IMG/VR virus record: IMGVR_UViG_3300013102_000033 | Coordinates: 1-63,207 of that record | Strand: one strand, 5' to 3' | Origin: a virus | Length of the DNA: 63,207 nt | Shown: in pieces, positions 31,812-40,850 of the stretch | Layout: each line of letters starts with the position of its first letter | How positions within the stretch are numbered: the stretch's first letter is position 1 | The notes under the pieces: model-generated | What the model saw: the letters and a program-made list of their open reading frames with translations, nothing else | The model's database searches: none | What the model was told of the DNA's origin: nothing | Translations under genes and position numbers: made by a program

Positions 31812-34800
31812 TAGAATGTACCTCCATCTGTAGTATTTATCCAGGTGATGCCCCAGTCAGTAGAGCGCTTAAGACCAGCTGTCACGTCCTCGTACATAAC
31901 AGGGCCTACAAGGTATCTAGTAGCAAAGCCTTGGCGCCAATGAGCATGGCCGAGATCGCACTTGGATTGTACAAGCAGTGGTCCGGCAGTCCATGCTACG
32001 TTGTTGAATTTAGCATTTGATTCCAGGGAAGTGGCTTTCTCATGAATCTCAATCAAGCTACCATGTCCTGCAATATCAATTGCTTTAACACTCTTCCAGT
32101 ATCCTTTAACACCGTTGTTCTCAAAGACAGCTTTAGACTGCTGGGCACCTGTTGCCTTCCAGATAGCCAGTGGCGCTGCAAGCAATCCAGGCGCACTACT
32201 GTCTGTTTGCAAGAAGCTGCAGTTTCTTACAGTCATAGTAACTTGACCGAACGAACGGAAGTTGTGCATGTATCGTGTTCCTTCGAAGTCAATACCATCA
32301 AAGATCAGATTTCCTACTGTGCCTGTAGCTCCAGTAATAAGATCCTTCCCGATAATGATAGCACCAGACAAGTCATCATCTACAGTACGTGCTGGACCGC
32401 CTGCAAGTTGACCACCGAAGAAGTGCCAGCCACCGCCATCCGGTGAAATCTGTACTGCAGCAGTGTTACCCGCGAACCAACAGTTATAGAAGTTCATATC
32501 ACTACCAGACACTGCGCCGGCGCGAAGATTCAACCCAACGCCGCCTAGCTGTGTACGGCAGTTGTAATAAACAGCTCCATAGCAGTTATCTATCATATCA
32601 AATCCGACAGGCATCTTCTTGACAGTTACATTGTGAACCTCAAACTGCCGCATGCCACTAAGCATCAACCCGACTGCATTATTTGTGGTAGCATGGTTTG
32701 TAGGCCCTTCAATATAGATGTCTTTGATGTAGCCGGATGGAGCAATACCAGACCCAGCGCCGCTGCCATTCTTGATCGTAACGGCATTGAACGTGTAGTC
32801 TACAGGCGCAAGTTTAGTTGCATTACCGCCGGCACCATACAGCATGATATTACGGTCACCAGATGTAGAATACTTCGAGCTATCAAAGACAAGCCCAGGC
32901 GATAAAATAGGATACGTACCTGGCGGTATAAACAGCGGTAAACGCAGCTCACAGGCCTTATCAGCAGCCAGTTGCAGTTTAGCAAAGTCATTGGTAGTGT
33001 TAGTACCAGCTGTGCCAAAGTCTTCAGCAGCGTGTACGAATCCGCGTTTCTCAGGTGTCATCACAAACGGTGTTCCGCCACCGCCACCAGTATCATTAAC
33101 TGCAGCTATCAGCTGCGGTATAGTAACGGTCGCTGTAAGCGCCGCCGCGCTGCCGATCTGTCTGAAGCCAGTTGACCCGTAACCAATAACGCCATTCCAG
33201 TCACCTACAACCATGTGGAAACCGTCACCGGTACCAACTTCGTTGTCTGTAAACTTGTAGGCTTTACGGCAGTTGTCAAAGCTTGGTAGCGTCATTACAA
33301 AGGTAGAACCAGTTGTCTCAGCTTTAACCCCAATGTCAAAGTTGAAGAACTTAGGATTATGCAGCTCGAAACCAATTACGCGGTTCAGCTTTATAGCGCA
33401 CTCAGGCTTTGCTGTCTGCCAGTTCTTGAAACTACAATTCCGGAATGAGATGTTTGAAGGTGCAACACCGTCTTCCTTACCTATCTCAATCTGATATCCA
33501 CCATTCTCTTCCATGTTCAAACCTTCAAACATGAGAGATCGAGTTTCACCACCGAAGATAGCGATACCACCAAGTGCGCAACGTTCTACAGCGCCACCAA
33601 TCCAAGTGAACACGTCAGGAGAGTTCTCGATATACATACCGTATCCAGAGCAGTCCTTGATAATGATGTTGAAGCGATCACTCGGTGAAGATGATGGATT
33701 GAATGATGGGTAGTACCAGCCGGTTATGCAGTTCGTTATCATGATATTCTCATAATGAGTGTACCACACACACTTCTCAAAGATGCCGTATCCATGCTTC
33801 ATTATCTGAACATCACGTACAGTGATGGTGTGACAGAACAGTATGTCAAGTCCATGCTGTGTGAAGAACGGCGTATTCTTGTCTGTAGTAAGCGTCATGC
33901 TACTTACTTCCCAATGATCCAGGAAACCTGGCTCACTAGAAACTGGACCGCCGATACCCTGTATAATAAGAGACGAACCAATCGGATGATGATTGACCAG
34001 AATGGTGTTGGCCTCAGAATTACCCTGGAACTTAACCTTATCCTTGAAGTAAATACCTCTATGCCGGTATGTTCCATCTGGTACCAATACTTTACCACCG
34101 CCAGCGTTACCTACAGCATTCATAGCCAGCTGAATCGCTCTGGTGTCATCGTGGCGTACCGTAACGTTAGACACCGTATAGTCTGCGTTTTTAGATAATG
34201 TAATACGTTTGTTCACGTAGTCAATATTAGAGATAGCGGCAATTAATTCACCCTTACCTGAGATAACCTGTTCTACAGTGACTTCAGCGCCAGTAGTAGA
34301 ACTGTAAACCGGCGGCGCTGCAAGTCCTACAGCATTTCTTTGGGCTACTGCCATGTAATCGCCGAGGCGCCACTGCGTATAGCCAGCCATCTTCAACACG
34401 TCGCCTAGACGATAACTGATGGAACCCATATTACCAGTACCGGCTTGAATCTGTGCAAAGTCGCCGTACATACCATTGGAGCCGAATGTCTGAGCGCCGT
34501 AGATACGTGGTCCAGTGGTCTTTGATGTAAACCTAACTACGTTGGTACCAGCAGTACCACTGATAGTCCAGGTAGGCCACAGGTCAGTAAAGTATGGGTC
34601 AGTCCGAATCCGGTTGGCAAACTGTATGGCTGTTTCACCAGCGAAGACTGTGATATACTTCGTCAACCACTCAAGCGAAATCCCGAACTGGAACTCACGC
34701 TCCGCAGTGCCGCCGAGAGTAAGGTCGAATATCTGAGGAACTACACTCAAGAAAGATGTATAGGTAACCCCGTCAACAGTCAGCATAGTATTACCAGACT

Positions 34801-35167
34801 GTGTAGGAGGAGATGTGACGGTCATGTACGTTGTAGCATTTACTGCCCCAGCGTCTTGCACTGCAATTTCTTGACCTATCTCGAAGGAAGCTACAGATGT
34901 TACTGTTAACACATTACTTCCGGCAGTAATAGATCCAATAGTTGTAGTCGCAGAACCACTGGCCCCAAAACTTTTTACGTTTAGGCCGCCGTCCTTCTGG
35001 TATGTTTGTAACTCTACTTTAAACGGGCCACCAGATAGCCAAGCGCCGCTAAGCCAAGTATACCAGTTATTATCTGCTAATACAAGGAAGTTACCCACAT
35101 TACCCGCAGGGTACGCGGCCTGCAAAGCATCTAAAGTTGGAAAGGAACCACTGATATTTGTTGCCAT
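31811..35167 (-). CDS. Tailspike with two parallel beta-helix domains
   Basis: 1118 residues. After an N-terminal attachment segment, VKSFGASGS ... DDTRAIQLAMNAVGNAGGGK, VLVPDGTYRHRG opens a pectate-lyase-like beta-helix; a second, EDFGTAGTNTTNDFAKLQLA, LPLFIPPGTYPI, opens at about residue 720. Both show the turn-rich NG/CSF repeats of beta-helices. The C-terminus (GLKRSTDWGITWINTTDGG) is a capping/receptor module. Expected to bind and possibly depolymerise host surface glycan. AAGGAGG precedes the ATG. Confidence 0.82.
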   Translation of the reverse strand: MATNISGSFPTLDALQAAYPAGNVGNFLVLADNNWYTWLSGAWLSGGPFKVELQTYQKDGGLNVKSFGASGSATTTIGSITAGSNVLTVTSVASFEIGQEIAVQDAGAVNATTYMTVTSPPTQSGNTMLTVDGVTYTSFLSVVPQIFDLTLGGTAEREFQFGISLEWLTKYITVFAGETAIQFANRIRTDPYFTDLWPTWTISGTAGTNVVRFTSKTTGPRIYGAQTFGSNGMYGDFAQIQAGTGNMGSISYRLGDVLKMAGYTQWRLGDYMAVAQRNAVGLAAPPVYSSTTGAEVTVEQVISGKGELIAAISNIDYVNKRITLSKNADYTVSNVTVRHDDTRAIQLAMNAVGNAGGGKVLVPDGTYRHRGIYFKDKVKFQGNSEANTILVNHHPIGSSLIIQGIGGPVSSEPGFLDHWEVSSMTLTTDKNTPFFTQHGLDILFCHTITVRDVQIMKHGYGIFEKCVWYTHYENIMITNCITGWYYPSFNPSSSPSDRFNIIIKDCSGYGMYIENSPDVFTWIGGAVERCALGGIAIFGGETRSLMFEGLNMEENGGYQIEIGKEDGVAPSNISFRNCSFKNWQTAKPECAIKLNRVIGFELHNPKFFNFDIGVKAETTGSTFVMTLPSFDNCRKAYKFTDNEVGTGDGFHMVVGDWNGVIGYGSTGFRQIGSAAALTATVTIPQLIAAVNDTGGGGGTPFVMTPEKRGFVHAAEDFGTAGTNTTNDFAKLQLAADKACELRLPLFIPPGTYPILSPGLVFDSSKYSTSGDRNIMLYGAGGNATKLAPVDYTFNAVTIKNGSGAGSGIAPSGYIKDIYIEGPTNHATTNNAVGLMLSGMRQFEVHNVTVKKMPVGFDMIDNCYGAVYYNCRTQLGGVGLNLRAGAVSGSDMNFYNCWFAGNTAAVQISPDGGGWHFFGGQLAGGPARTVDDDLSGAIIIGKDLITGATGTVGNLIFDGIDFEGTRYMHNFRSFGQVTMTVRNCSFLQTDSSAPGLLAAPLAIWKATGAQQSKAVFENNGVKGYWKSVKAIDIAGHGSLIEIHEKATSLESNAKFNNVAWTAGPLLVQSKCDLGHAHWRQGFATRYLVGPVMYEDVTAGLKRSTDWGITWINTTDGGTF

Positions 35168-35180
35168 CTACAATTCCTCC

Positions 35181-35411
35181 TTAAGTCAAATCGTGATTCT
35201 CAAGTACTTCTTTTTGCTTCTGACCTTTCTTGCTGATGTAGTTGTTTTTCCACCAGGTCCAGACGGAAACTACAATCGTGAAACTAGTGCTGATCAATAC
35301 GTCTACAGTCTCGTCTTCAATAGGCAGCGGTGACTTTCCTGCGGCGGTGAGAAGCTGATTGCCGAGCGCCAGTGCCAAAACGATTGTACGAGTAAGTGAA
35401 GCTTTATCCAT
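35181..35411 (-). CDS. Holin, SPP1 family
   Basis: 76 residues from the ATG at 35411 after GAGAGG. MDKASLTRTIVLALALGNQL, then GKSPLPIEDETVDVLIST and WTWWKNN match the SPP1-type holin family; two membrane helices (9-25 and 45-63). Opens the membrane to release or activate the endolysin encoded upstream in the same leftward unit. Confidence 0.88.
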   Translation of the reverse strand: MDKASLTRTIVLALALGNQLLTAAGKSPLPIEDETVDVLISTSFTIVVSVWTWWKNNYISKKGQKQKEVLENHDLT

Positions 35412-35431
35412 TATTATCATCCTCTCATAAG

Positions 35432-35461
35432 TGAAATGCCTCTGCGCCGCGGCAGCTCCGG
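35432..35461. terminator. GC-rich hairpin between endolysin and holin genes
   Basis: CTCTGCGCC ... GGGCACAGAG can pair with a small internal loop. A second hairpin follows at 35481. Together they may set relative holin and endolysin expression. Confidence 0.4.
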
Positions 35462-35480
35462 GCACAGAGACGAATATCAT

Positions 35481-35508
35481 CTATTATAAAGCCTTGCAGT
35501 GCAAGGGC
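35481..35508. terminator. Hairpin after the endolysin stop
   Basis: AAGCCTTGC / GCAAGGGCTT with a three-base loop. The T-run is strong only on the plus strand (opposite to the genes), so on the sense strand it is an attenuator or mRNA end-protecting structure rather than an obvious terminator. Confidence 0.5.
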
Positions 35509-36324
35509 TTATTTTTTCTTTTCTTCCTTGGTGCTGGCGGTTTCACTTAAAAGCTTAACAACATTAGGATTGGTCAAGTTTGCGTTGTGTAACATCGTAA
35601 TGATGTTCAACTCAATCTTGGACTTGTCAGCTACAGAAGTGATGAGGCCGGCATTCTTAGCTGCTTCAACCGGAACCTTATAATCACTTGCATAGGTTTC
35701 TTTGCCAAAGAGGTTAAGGCGCTTTTCAATGGCAGTGGCGCGGGCATCAAGCAACTCAACTTTGTTACGCAATACTTCTAATTCATTCATCTCATCATCC
35801 CTCTTCTCAATTTGTATGATTTTGTATATAATGGCATTTGCCTGTGCCGCAGAAGGCTTATTGCCAGATAGTAGGTCTGAGATGTCGTAACCGTAGGCAA
35901 TCTGAAAATGTGGGTTATCTACAAAGCTCTTCCAATCGCCGCCCCATTCAAACCCGAGCAACTTGGCTTGAGCAACGACTTCCATCCAGTCAGAATAACC
36001 ATCTTGGTCATTATCTGCTTTCATGTCATAACCGCCTTTGATAAGAACAAAATCAACGGCTAATCCATGGTTATGATATGAATGGCCGCCTTTTGCATTT
36101 GTTACAATAGGGTCACCTTTCTTACCACCAAGAGCTGGTCTTCCTTGTGCATACAATTTGTTCTGTTCAGCAATTGAACGATACCCAAAAACAAGTCTAA
36201 TTTCTACACCTGCTTTGTAGCTATATTCAATTAGTTTTCTTGCCGCATACGCTACGCCTGTATTAAGATTTGGATCATTGAGAACAGCCGCAGACTTAGC
36301 GATAGTTTCAACTAACGTTGCCAT
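35509..36324 (-). CDS. Endolysin, L-alanyl-D-glutamate peptidase type
   Basis: 271 residues. The N-terminal 150 residues are a VanY/CwlK-like zinc peptidase: RLVFGYRSIAEQNKLYAQGR, SYHNHGLAVDF (zinc ligands H84 and D91) and DNPHFQI (third ligand). Residues 178-271 hold a coiled-coil and a helical cell-wall-targeting region. An in-frame ATG at 35790 follows AGAGGG by 8 bases, so the C-terminal 93 residues may also be made separately, as known for some other endolysins. Cleaves the peptide of peptidoglycan at lysis. Confidence 0.9.
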   Translation of the reverse strand: MATLVETIAKSAAVLNDPNLNTGVAYAARKLIEYSYKAGVEIRLVFGYRSIAEQNKLYAQGRPALGGKKGDPIVTNAKGGHSYHNHGLAVDFVLIKGGYDMKADNDQDGYSDWMEVVAQAKLLGFEWGGDWKSFVDNPHFQIAYGYDISDLLSGNKPSAAQANAIIYKIIQIEKRDDEMNELEVLRNKVELLDARATAIEKRLNLFGKETYASDYKVPVEAAKNAGLITSVADKSKIELNIITMLHNANLTNPNVVKLLSETASTKEEKKK

Positions 36325-36336
36325 TTTGGCACCTCC

Positions 36337-36669
36337 TTATTTTACTGTGTCAGCTAAGTGAGAAATGAAATCGACAACCTTCCATACCAGCGCCGCAGAG
36401 CCTATAACAAGACCGATCATCCATTTCTTATCTGCAGAAGCGGTGCGACGTTCATCCTTAAGCGTGTCATCCAAATCTGTAAGCCGCTTATCAAGAACTA
36501 CAACCCGCTGTTCAAGAAGTAATACATTTCGTTCAGTTGTGGCAACCTGCATGGATAAGTTGGATAAGTTTCGCATCTCAACTTTAATCTCTGCCACTGT
36601 TACTAATATGTCATTAACACCCTTCTGTAGTTCTTTAATTTCATCCACAGCACTCACCCCCAATGACAT
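36337..36669 (-). CDS. XhlA-like lysis-associated protein
   Basis: 110 residues. A long coiled-coil (residues 5-80, heptads of L/V) followed by one C-terminal membrane helix (WMIGLVIGSAALVWKVVDFI): the layout of XhlA, which works with a holin and endolysin in Bacillus PBSX. A GTG eight codons downstream (36648) has a better ribosome-binding site than the first ATG and may be the true start. Confidence 0.75.
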   Translation of the reverse strand: MSLGVSAVDEIKELQKGVNDILVTVAEIKVEMRNLSNLSMQVATTERNVLLLEQRVVVLDKRLTDLDDTLKDERRTASADKKWMIGLVIGSAALVWKVVDFISHLADTVK

Positions 36670-36676
36670 AGTTTAC

Positions 36677-38002
36677 TTATTCACAAAACCAGTTAAGCTG
36701 TGCAGCGTTCTGTCCACGATTATCTCTAAAGTATGAACCCATTCCTAGACGGAATCCTGAATCTGTTATGCCTCCACCGAAACCAGTATTACCTGATCCT
36801 GGGGCACCTAGGTTTTCTTTGCTTTCCCAGTTGATACCTGATTGCCACATCTGGTCGCTTTCCGGATTCCACTGTTCCCAGAAATTTGAGCCAAAGCTAT
36901 TTGAGCTACCTGATGTAAAGCCGTTTGCTGCAACGTGTTTATAAGTACTTCCTGATAGTGACTTAGAGAAAAAGCCCATTCCCCAATATCTGTTCATTCC
37001 GTATTCATTATAAACGTTTTCTACGCCGTAGTATATCCACCACTGATAAAATACTATCATAGGCCTGTATCCTATATTTATATTCCAGTCAGCATCAACA
37101 TGGGAAGGCATATTCTGAAATCCGTTACTGGTCGAGGTTCTGCCACGTTCTACCATGGTACCGCCAACACCCAATATATTAGTGCCTTCTCTTAAGTTGT
37201 TAGGCACTAAAGCGGGCGCTGGCGCTGTAACCCAAGAGCTACCGTTATACCAGCCATCTGGAGGTTGTAAGAATATTCTGTCTCCAGCCCATACAGTAGA
37301 GTTGTTAGAAGGCATATGATCATTTTGCGCCGACCTATTTGGCATAGAACCCTCTGTTCCATAGATGTTATGACCAGACAAGATGTAAGGGCCTCTAAGC
37401 GAAGGTTCAGCTGATTGTAATTGAGCAGGTGTGACTTTTATCTCACCCTCACCAGCGCCTCCTTTTCTATATCCTCTAGACGGATACACAGCAAGACCAC
37501 CGTCTGGCCATTGACCTACACCAAGAGCAGGGTCTTGGCCTGAAGTAATTGTAGGTATAGTTCCTATCTGCTCTCCATCTTCATTGGTAAATGTTTGTGG
37601 CGCTAGTACATGTTCAGGCCGCGCCGTTCCACCACCTCCTTCACCCTGTAATATAAAAGCCGATCCACTGAATACAAATGTGTATATAGAATTCAATTTC
37701 AGGTTAGCAGCTGGTACTGCATTACCATTGGCTTTTCTTAGTACATATGCGCCTAAGCCATTGATATTGAGTGTTGCGTTAGCACCATTAGCGGAGTGTA
37801 ATTTAAGCGTAACCTTGACACCCTCTGTCATAGCTATTAGGCCAGGTATAGTGGTAATATACGCTGTGTTGCTACCTGTGGTAACTCCGTATAAACCACT
37901 GTAGTTAACTAAATGAGCAAGGTTACCTTCTATTCTATTTAAGTCATCGGTACTAACACCATTAGCTATACTCCAATCTACTTTGGGTGTTGTCCATGCC
38001 AT
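36677..38002 (-). CDS. Tail fibre / minor structural protein
   Basis: 441 residues. N-terminal region (WTTPKVDWSIANGVSTDDLN RI) is typical of phage minor tail proteins; a GANATLNINGLGAYVLRK repeat-like beta segment follows, then FTNEDGEQIGTIPTITSG motifs seen in fibre shafts, and an aromatic, glycine-rich C-terminal domain. Probably part of the tail tip or a fibre. Confidence 0.65.
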   Translation of the reverse strand: MAWTTPKVDWSIANGVSTDDLNRIEGNLAHLVNYSGLYGVTTGSNTAYITTIPGLIAMTEGVKVTLKLHSANGANATLNINGLGAYVLRKANGNAVPAANLKLNSIYTFVFSGSAFILQGEGGGGTARPEHVLAPQTFTNEDGEQIGTIPTITSGQDPALGVGQWPDGGLAVYPSRGYRKGGAGEGEIKVTPAQLQSAEPSLRGPYILSGHNIYGTEGSMPNRSAQNDHMPSNNSTVWAGDRIFLQPPDGWYNGSSWVTAPAPALVPNNLREGTNILGVGGTMVERGRTSTSNGFQNMPSHVDADWNINIGYRPMIVFYQWWIYYGVENVYNEYGMNRYWGMGFFSKSLSGSTYKHVAANGFTSGSSNSFGSNFWEQWNPESDQMWQSGINWESKENLGAPGSGNTGFGGGITDSGFRLGMGSYFRDNRGQNAAQLNWFCE

Positions 38003-38004
38003 GA

Positions 38005-39927
38005 TTAATCACTCCCTATTTTCTGAGCTTCTACTACAGAGCTTAACGAACCATCCCATGATAACGACTGTCTGACTATGGTATAATCAGTAACGCCTTG
38101 ATTAGCATAGTCTGGCACACTTACTCTATCGCCTAATGTTAATGCGATATGACCTCTAGTTTCAAGTACTGCGTCATGTCTAGGGTCTTTATAAGTGTTT
38201 AAGATTAGCGTTGCAATTGTTTTTGCCAGCGTAATATCTTGTATGAACTCATTGTCTAGCAGCTCATACGTATACTTGCCTTCATCTCTTATGCTTACAG
38301 CATCTTCCACTGTAACAACACGAGGACTTGTCAAAGACAGTACATCACCCTGAACTGTTAAGTCTGAAATAGATTTTTCTGATGAAGAGCTGTTCACAAT
38401 AGTTATAGCCATTCCCCATGCATACGCTTGGTATTCTGAAATAGTGATAGCAGGGTCAAGCGTAGCTACAGGTGCTTGAACATTAGTAGCTGGAGTATTG
38501 TCAAATATTATAGTTTCAACTACAGTGCTATTAGCTGGAATTAGGATAGGTGTAGATAGGCTGAATATCTGTGACTGCGGATCTAATGTTCTGTAGTTAG
38601 CTTGCACAGACACTGAGTTAACCACGCCAGGAGTAGATATAGGAAATGAGGTATTGAACAACGACTTATCATCACTATACGAATATAGAGCTTTTTCAGG
38701 CGGTTCAAATATTCTCATAACTATTCTTCCTTGTCTATCGCAGTATGTTCTAGCTAAGGCTACTGTAGCTAATTTGACTAATGCGTCCCTGTGACTAATT
38801 CTATCAAACCATGCGTACGGTACTATGATTGAATCAAGTGCATCGTCTAAAACGTAATCCTCTGTGTCAACATTAGCATCGTTGAGTATTAGTTGGGCTA
38901 GCCACTTTACTGACTTATTTTGATAAAGCGTCGATACCTCAAACGAGCTAATTCTCAATAACTCCATTCTATCTCGAGCTGAGAAATCAGCATACAAGCC
39001 AGCTCTTGGAGCATCCCATTTAGTTGTCCAGAATGTACCTAATAAGAACCAACGCATTTCTTCATGCATCATAGTACCTAGCCAAGCTTTGACTCGTCTA
39101 TTCTTTTTAAGCAAGCCATATAGCGGTGACTTTCTGTTATCAGCGTTAAAATGACCATTGTAGTTATAAAGTCGTACATCTATTTCATTGGAAGACACAT
39201 TACCAATAGGTAACGTCTGTTCTTCAAACATTTGCTCCTCAAGCAAGTTTATAGACACAATGGAATCAGTGTCATATTCTTCTTGTACAGCAGTATAAAA
39301 TTCTACTATCTTTGCAGTAGTGCTATGTGTAGTGTTTATCTTATGAATTATAATCTTAGCCATAACAACATTCAGTATAGGCTCATCCAATGACTTAGTC
39401 CAGTTAACAGCTGTGTTACCAGTTACAGTCTCATCATAGATAATTTCATCGAACTGATTGATAAGATTAATTGTGAAGTTTACAGGGAACTCATTTAGCT
39501 TGTTATCACCTACAACTCTTAACTGGTACATTGATCTTGGATCAAAGCTTATCATCAAAGTCGGCTCTACACCAGTAAAGTTGCCATTAGCGTCTGACAT
39601 AGTTTGGCTCCACCAGCCAACAGAAATGTTTGAGTCGTTACCAGGCAATAAATGAAAAGTACCATCAAGTTTATTGTTATTAAGAGAAAACCACTTATAA
39701 GGAGTTTCCAATGAGTTGTCAGCTGTTTCAATAGGGTACGTGTATCTGCCAGTGCTATTAGCCGAGGCAGCTATTGACTCATCTAAAAATGGATCCGTAT
39801 AAGTGACTTCAAGCTTACCAACAATGTGCCTAGCGTCTGCGTCCATAAGCCTATTAAGCAACTTAGTATCATCTGGGTCTTCTATACCGTCAACACCGAA
39901 ACCCATTCTGTTAAATTGATTAGCCAC
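38005..39927 (-). CDS. Tail tip / baseplate hub protein
   Basis: 640 residues, GTG start after AAGGGGG. Contains a fold of the Dit/Tal-hub type: VDVRLYNYNG...DNRKSPLYGLLKKNRRVKAWLG, a segment of hub proteins describing surface loops, and GQIVMRIFEPP. Ends with TYKDPRHDAVLETRGHIALT, LGDRVSVPD. Position between the tape measure neighbours and fibres supports a tail-tip role. Confidence 0.7.
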   Translation of the reverse strand: MANQFNRMGFGVDGIEDPDDTKLLNRLMDADARHIVGKLEVTYTDPFLDESIAASANSTGRYTYPIETADNSLETPYKWFSLNNNKLDGTFHLLPGNDSNISVGWWSQTMSDANGNFTGVEPTLMISFDPRSMYQLRVVGDNKLNEFPVNFTINLINQFDEIIYDETVTGNTAVNWTKSLDEPILNVVMAKIIIHKINTTHSTTAKIVEFYTAVQEEYDTDSIVSINLLEEQMFEEQTLPIGNVSSNEIDVRLYNYNGHFNADNRKSPLYGLLKKNRRVKAWLGTMMHEEMRWFLLGTFWTTKWDAPRAGLYADFSARDRMELLRISSFEVSTLYQNKSVKWLAQLILNDANVDTEDYVLDDALDSIIVPYAWFDRISHRDALVKLATVALARTYCDRQGRIVMRIFEPPEKALYSYSDDKSLFNTSFPISTPGVVNSVSVQANYRTLDPQSQIFSLSTPILIPANSTVVETIIFDNTPATNVQAPVATLDPAITISEYQAYAWGMAITIVNSSSSEKSISDLTVQGDVLSLTSPRVVTVEDAVSIRDEGKYTYELLDNEFIQDITLAKTIATLILNTYKDPRHDAVLETRGHIALTLGDRVSVPDYANQGVTDYTIVRQSLSWDGSLSSVVEAQKIGSD

Positions 39928-39941
39928 TCTTAATTACCCCC

Positions 39942-40484
39942 TTAATACGCTTGGAGTATAAATACGCAGCTAGTGGCGTCTTCTGGTAAAACACAGGAGA
40001 TGTCAGTAGCCGTTAAATTTATACTCAAGTTATTAAGTTGCTTTACTACACCATCAACGGTACATTTAACAGCTATAATAACTGTATTGTCTTTAGTATA
40101 ATAAGATGTAGGATAAGGGGCTTCAGCGTATCTACCAGACACCACTGTACCTACAGAAGTAGCGACGCTAGATGTCATTATAGATTGCAAGTTAAGTCTT
40201 AATGAGTCATAGTCATATGCAGTAAATCTTCTGGCCACAGGTGTCTGTGGTGGCCATTCTTTTGCAACTCCTTGAAAGCCTCTTGTAAGTCCTGTTATGG
40301 TATTACCAGTCTTGCCGGTATACAAAACAGTTTCAGCGTCATCCTCTTCACCTATAACAGCAATGTTAGGAGCCGCCGGAAGTACATTACCATCAGCTAA
40401 CGTAAGAGTTGTAGACGTGGCTGTGATAGCAATAATGTTTTCTGTTATGGGACTATTTACTTTACCCGGATACATGACAGACAT
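39942..40484 (-). CDS. Tail-tip associated structural protein
   Basis: 180 residues. The segment AETVLYTGKTGNTITGLTRG, FQGVAKEWPPQTPVARRFTA YD is a recurrent phage tail motif found next to hub proteins, followed by a small beta domain. AAGGAGG before the ATG. Exact role unknown. Confidence 0.65.
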   Translation of the reverse strand: MSVMYPGKVNSPITENIIAITATSTTLTLADGNVLPAAPNIAVIGEEDDAETVLYTGKTGNTITGLTRGFQGVAKEWPPQTPVARRFTAYDYDSLRLNLQSIMTSSVATSVGTVVSGRYAEAPYPTSYYTKDNTVIIAVKCTVDGVVKQLNNLSINLTATDISCVLPEDATSCVFILQAY

Positions 40485-40497
40485 GTATGTCGCCTCC

Positions 40498-40848
40498 TTA
40501 CTGTTCTATTAAGTCAAAGGTAACGCTCTTGTAGTACCAGCCCATATTATCCGATCTGAATCTTGTGGCTTTTATTGCACCAGAGTAAACGATGGCAACA
40601 TTAGAACCAGTCTCATCATCATACTCCAGCGAAAAAAACGGAACTTTAGCATTGAAAATTAGCGCCTTCAGTTTGGCCATATCAGCTCCAGCCATAACAG
40701 CATAACTAAAGCTAAATTTTCTCTTCTGAGCTACAATCTCCATGGTCATCTTGCCAGAAGCAACACGACCACTTTTAGTCAGGTTGTAGTATTCATAGCC
40801 AAAATCGGAAGGAGGCTTAATAGGTTCGCCGCTTATTCTATAGGCCAT
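40498..40848 (-). CDS. Tail protein
   Basis: 116 residues, beta-rich (YYNLTKSGRVASGKMTMEIV, FSFSYAVMAGADMAKLKALI). Resembles small tail proteins encoded between the tape measure and hub in Gram-positive siphophages. AGGGG before the ATG. Assignment rests on context and pattern. Confidence 0.6.
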   Translation of the reverse strand: MAYRISGEPIKPPSDFGYEYYNLTKSGRVASGKMTMEIVAQKRKFSFSYAVMAGADMAKLKALIFNAKVPFFSLEYDDETGSNVAIVYSGAIKATRFRSDNMGWYYKSVTFDLIEQ

Positions 40849-40850
40849 GA

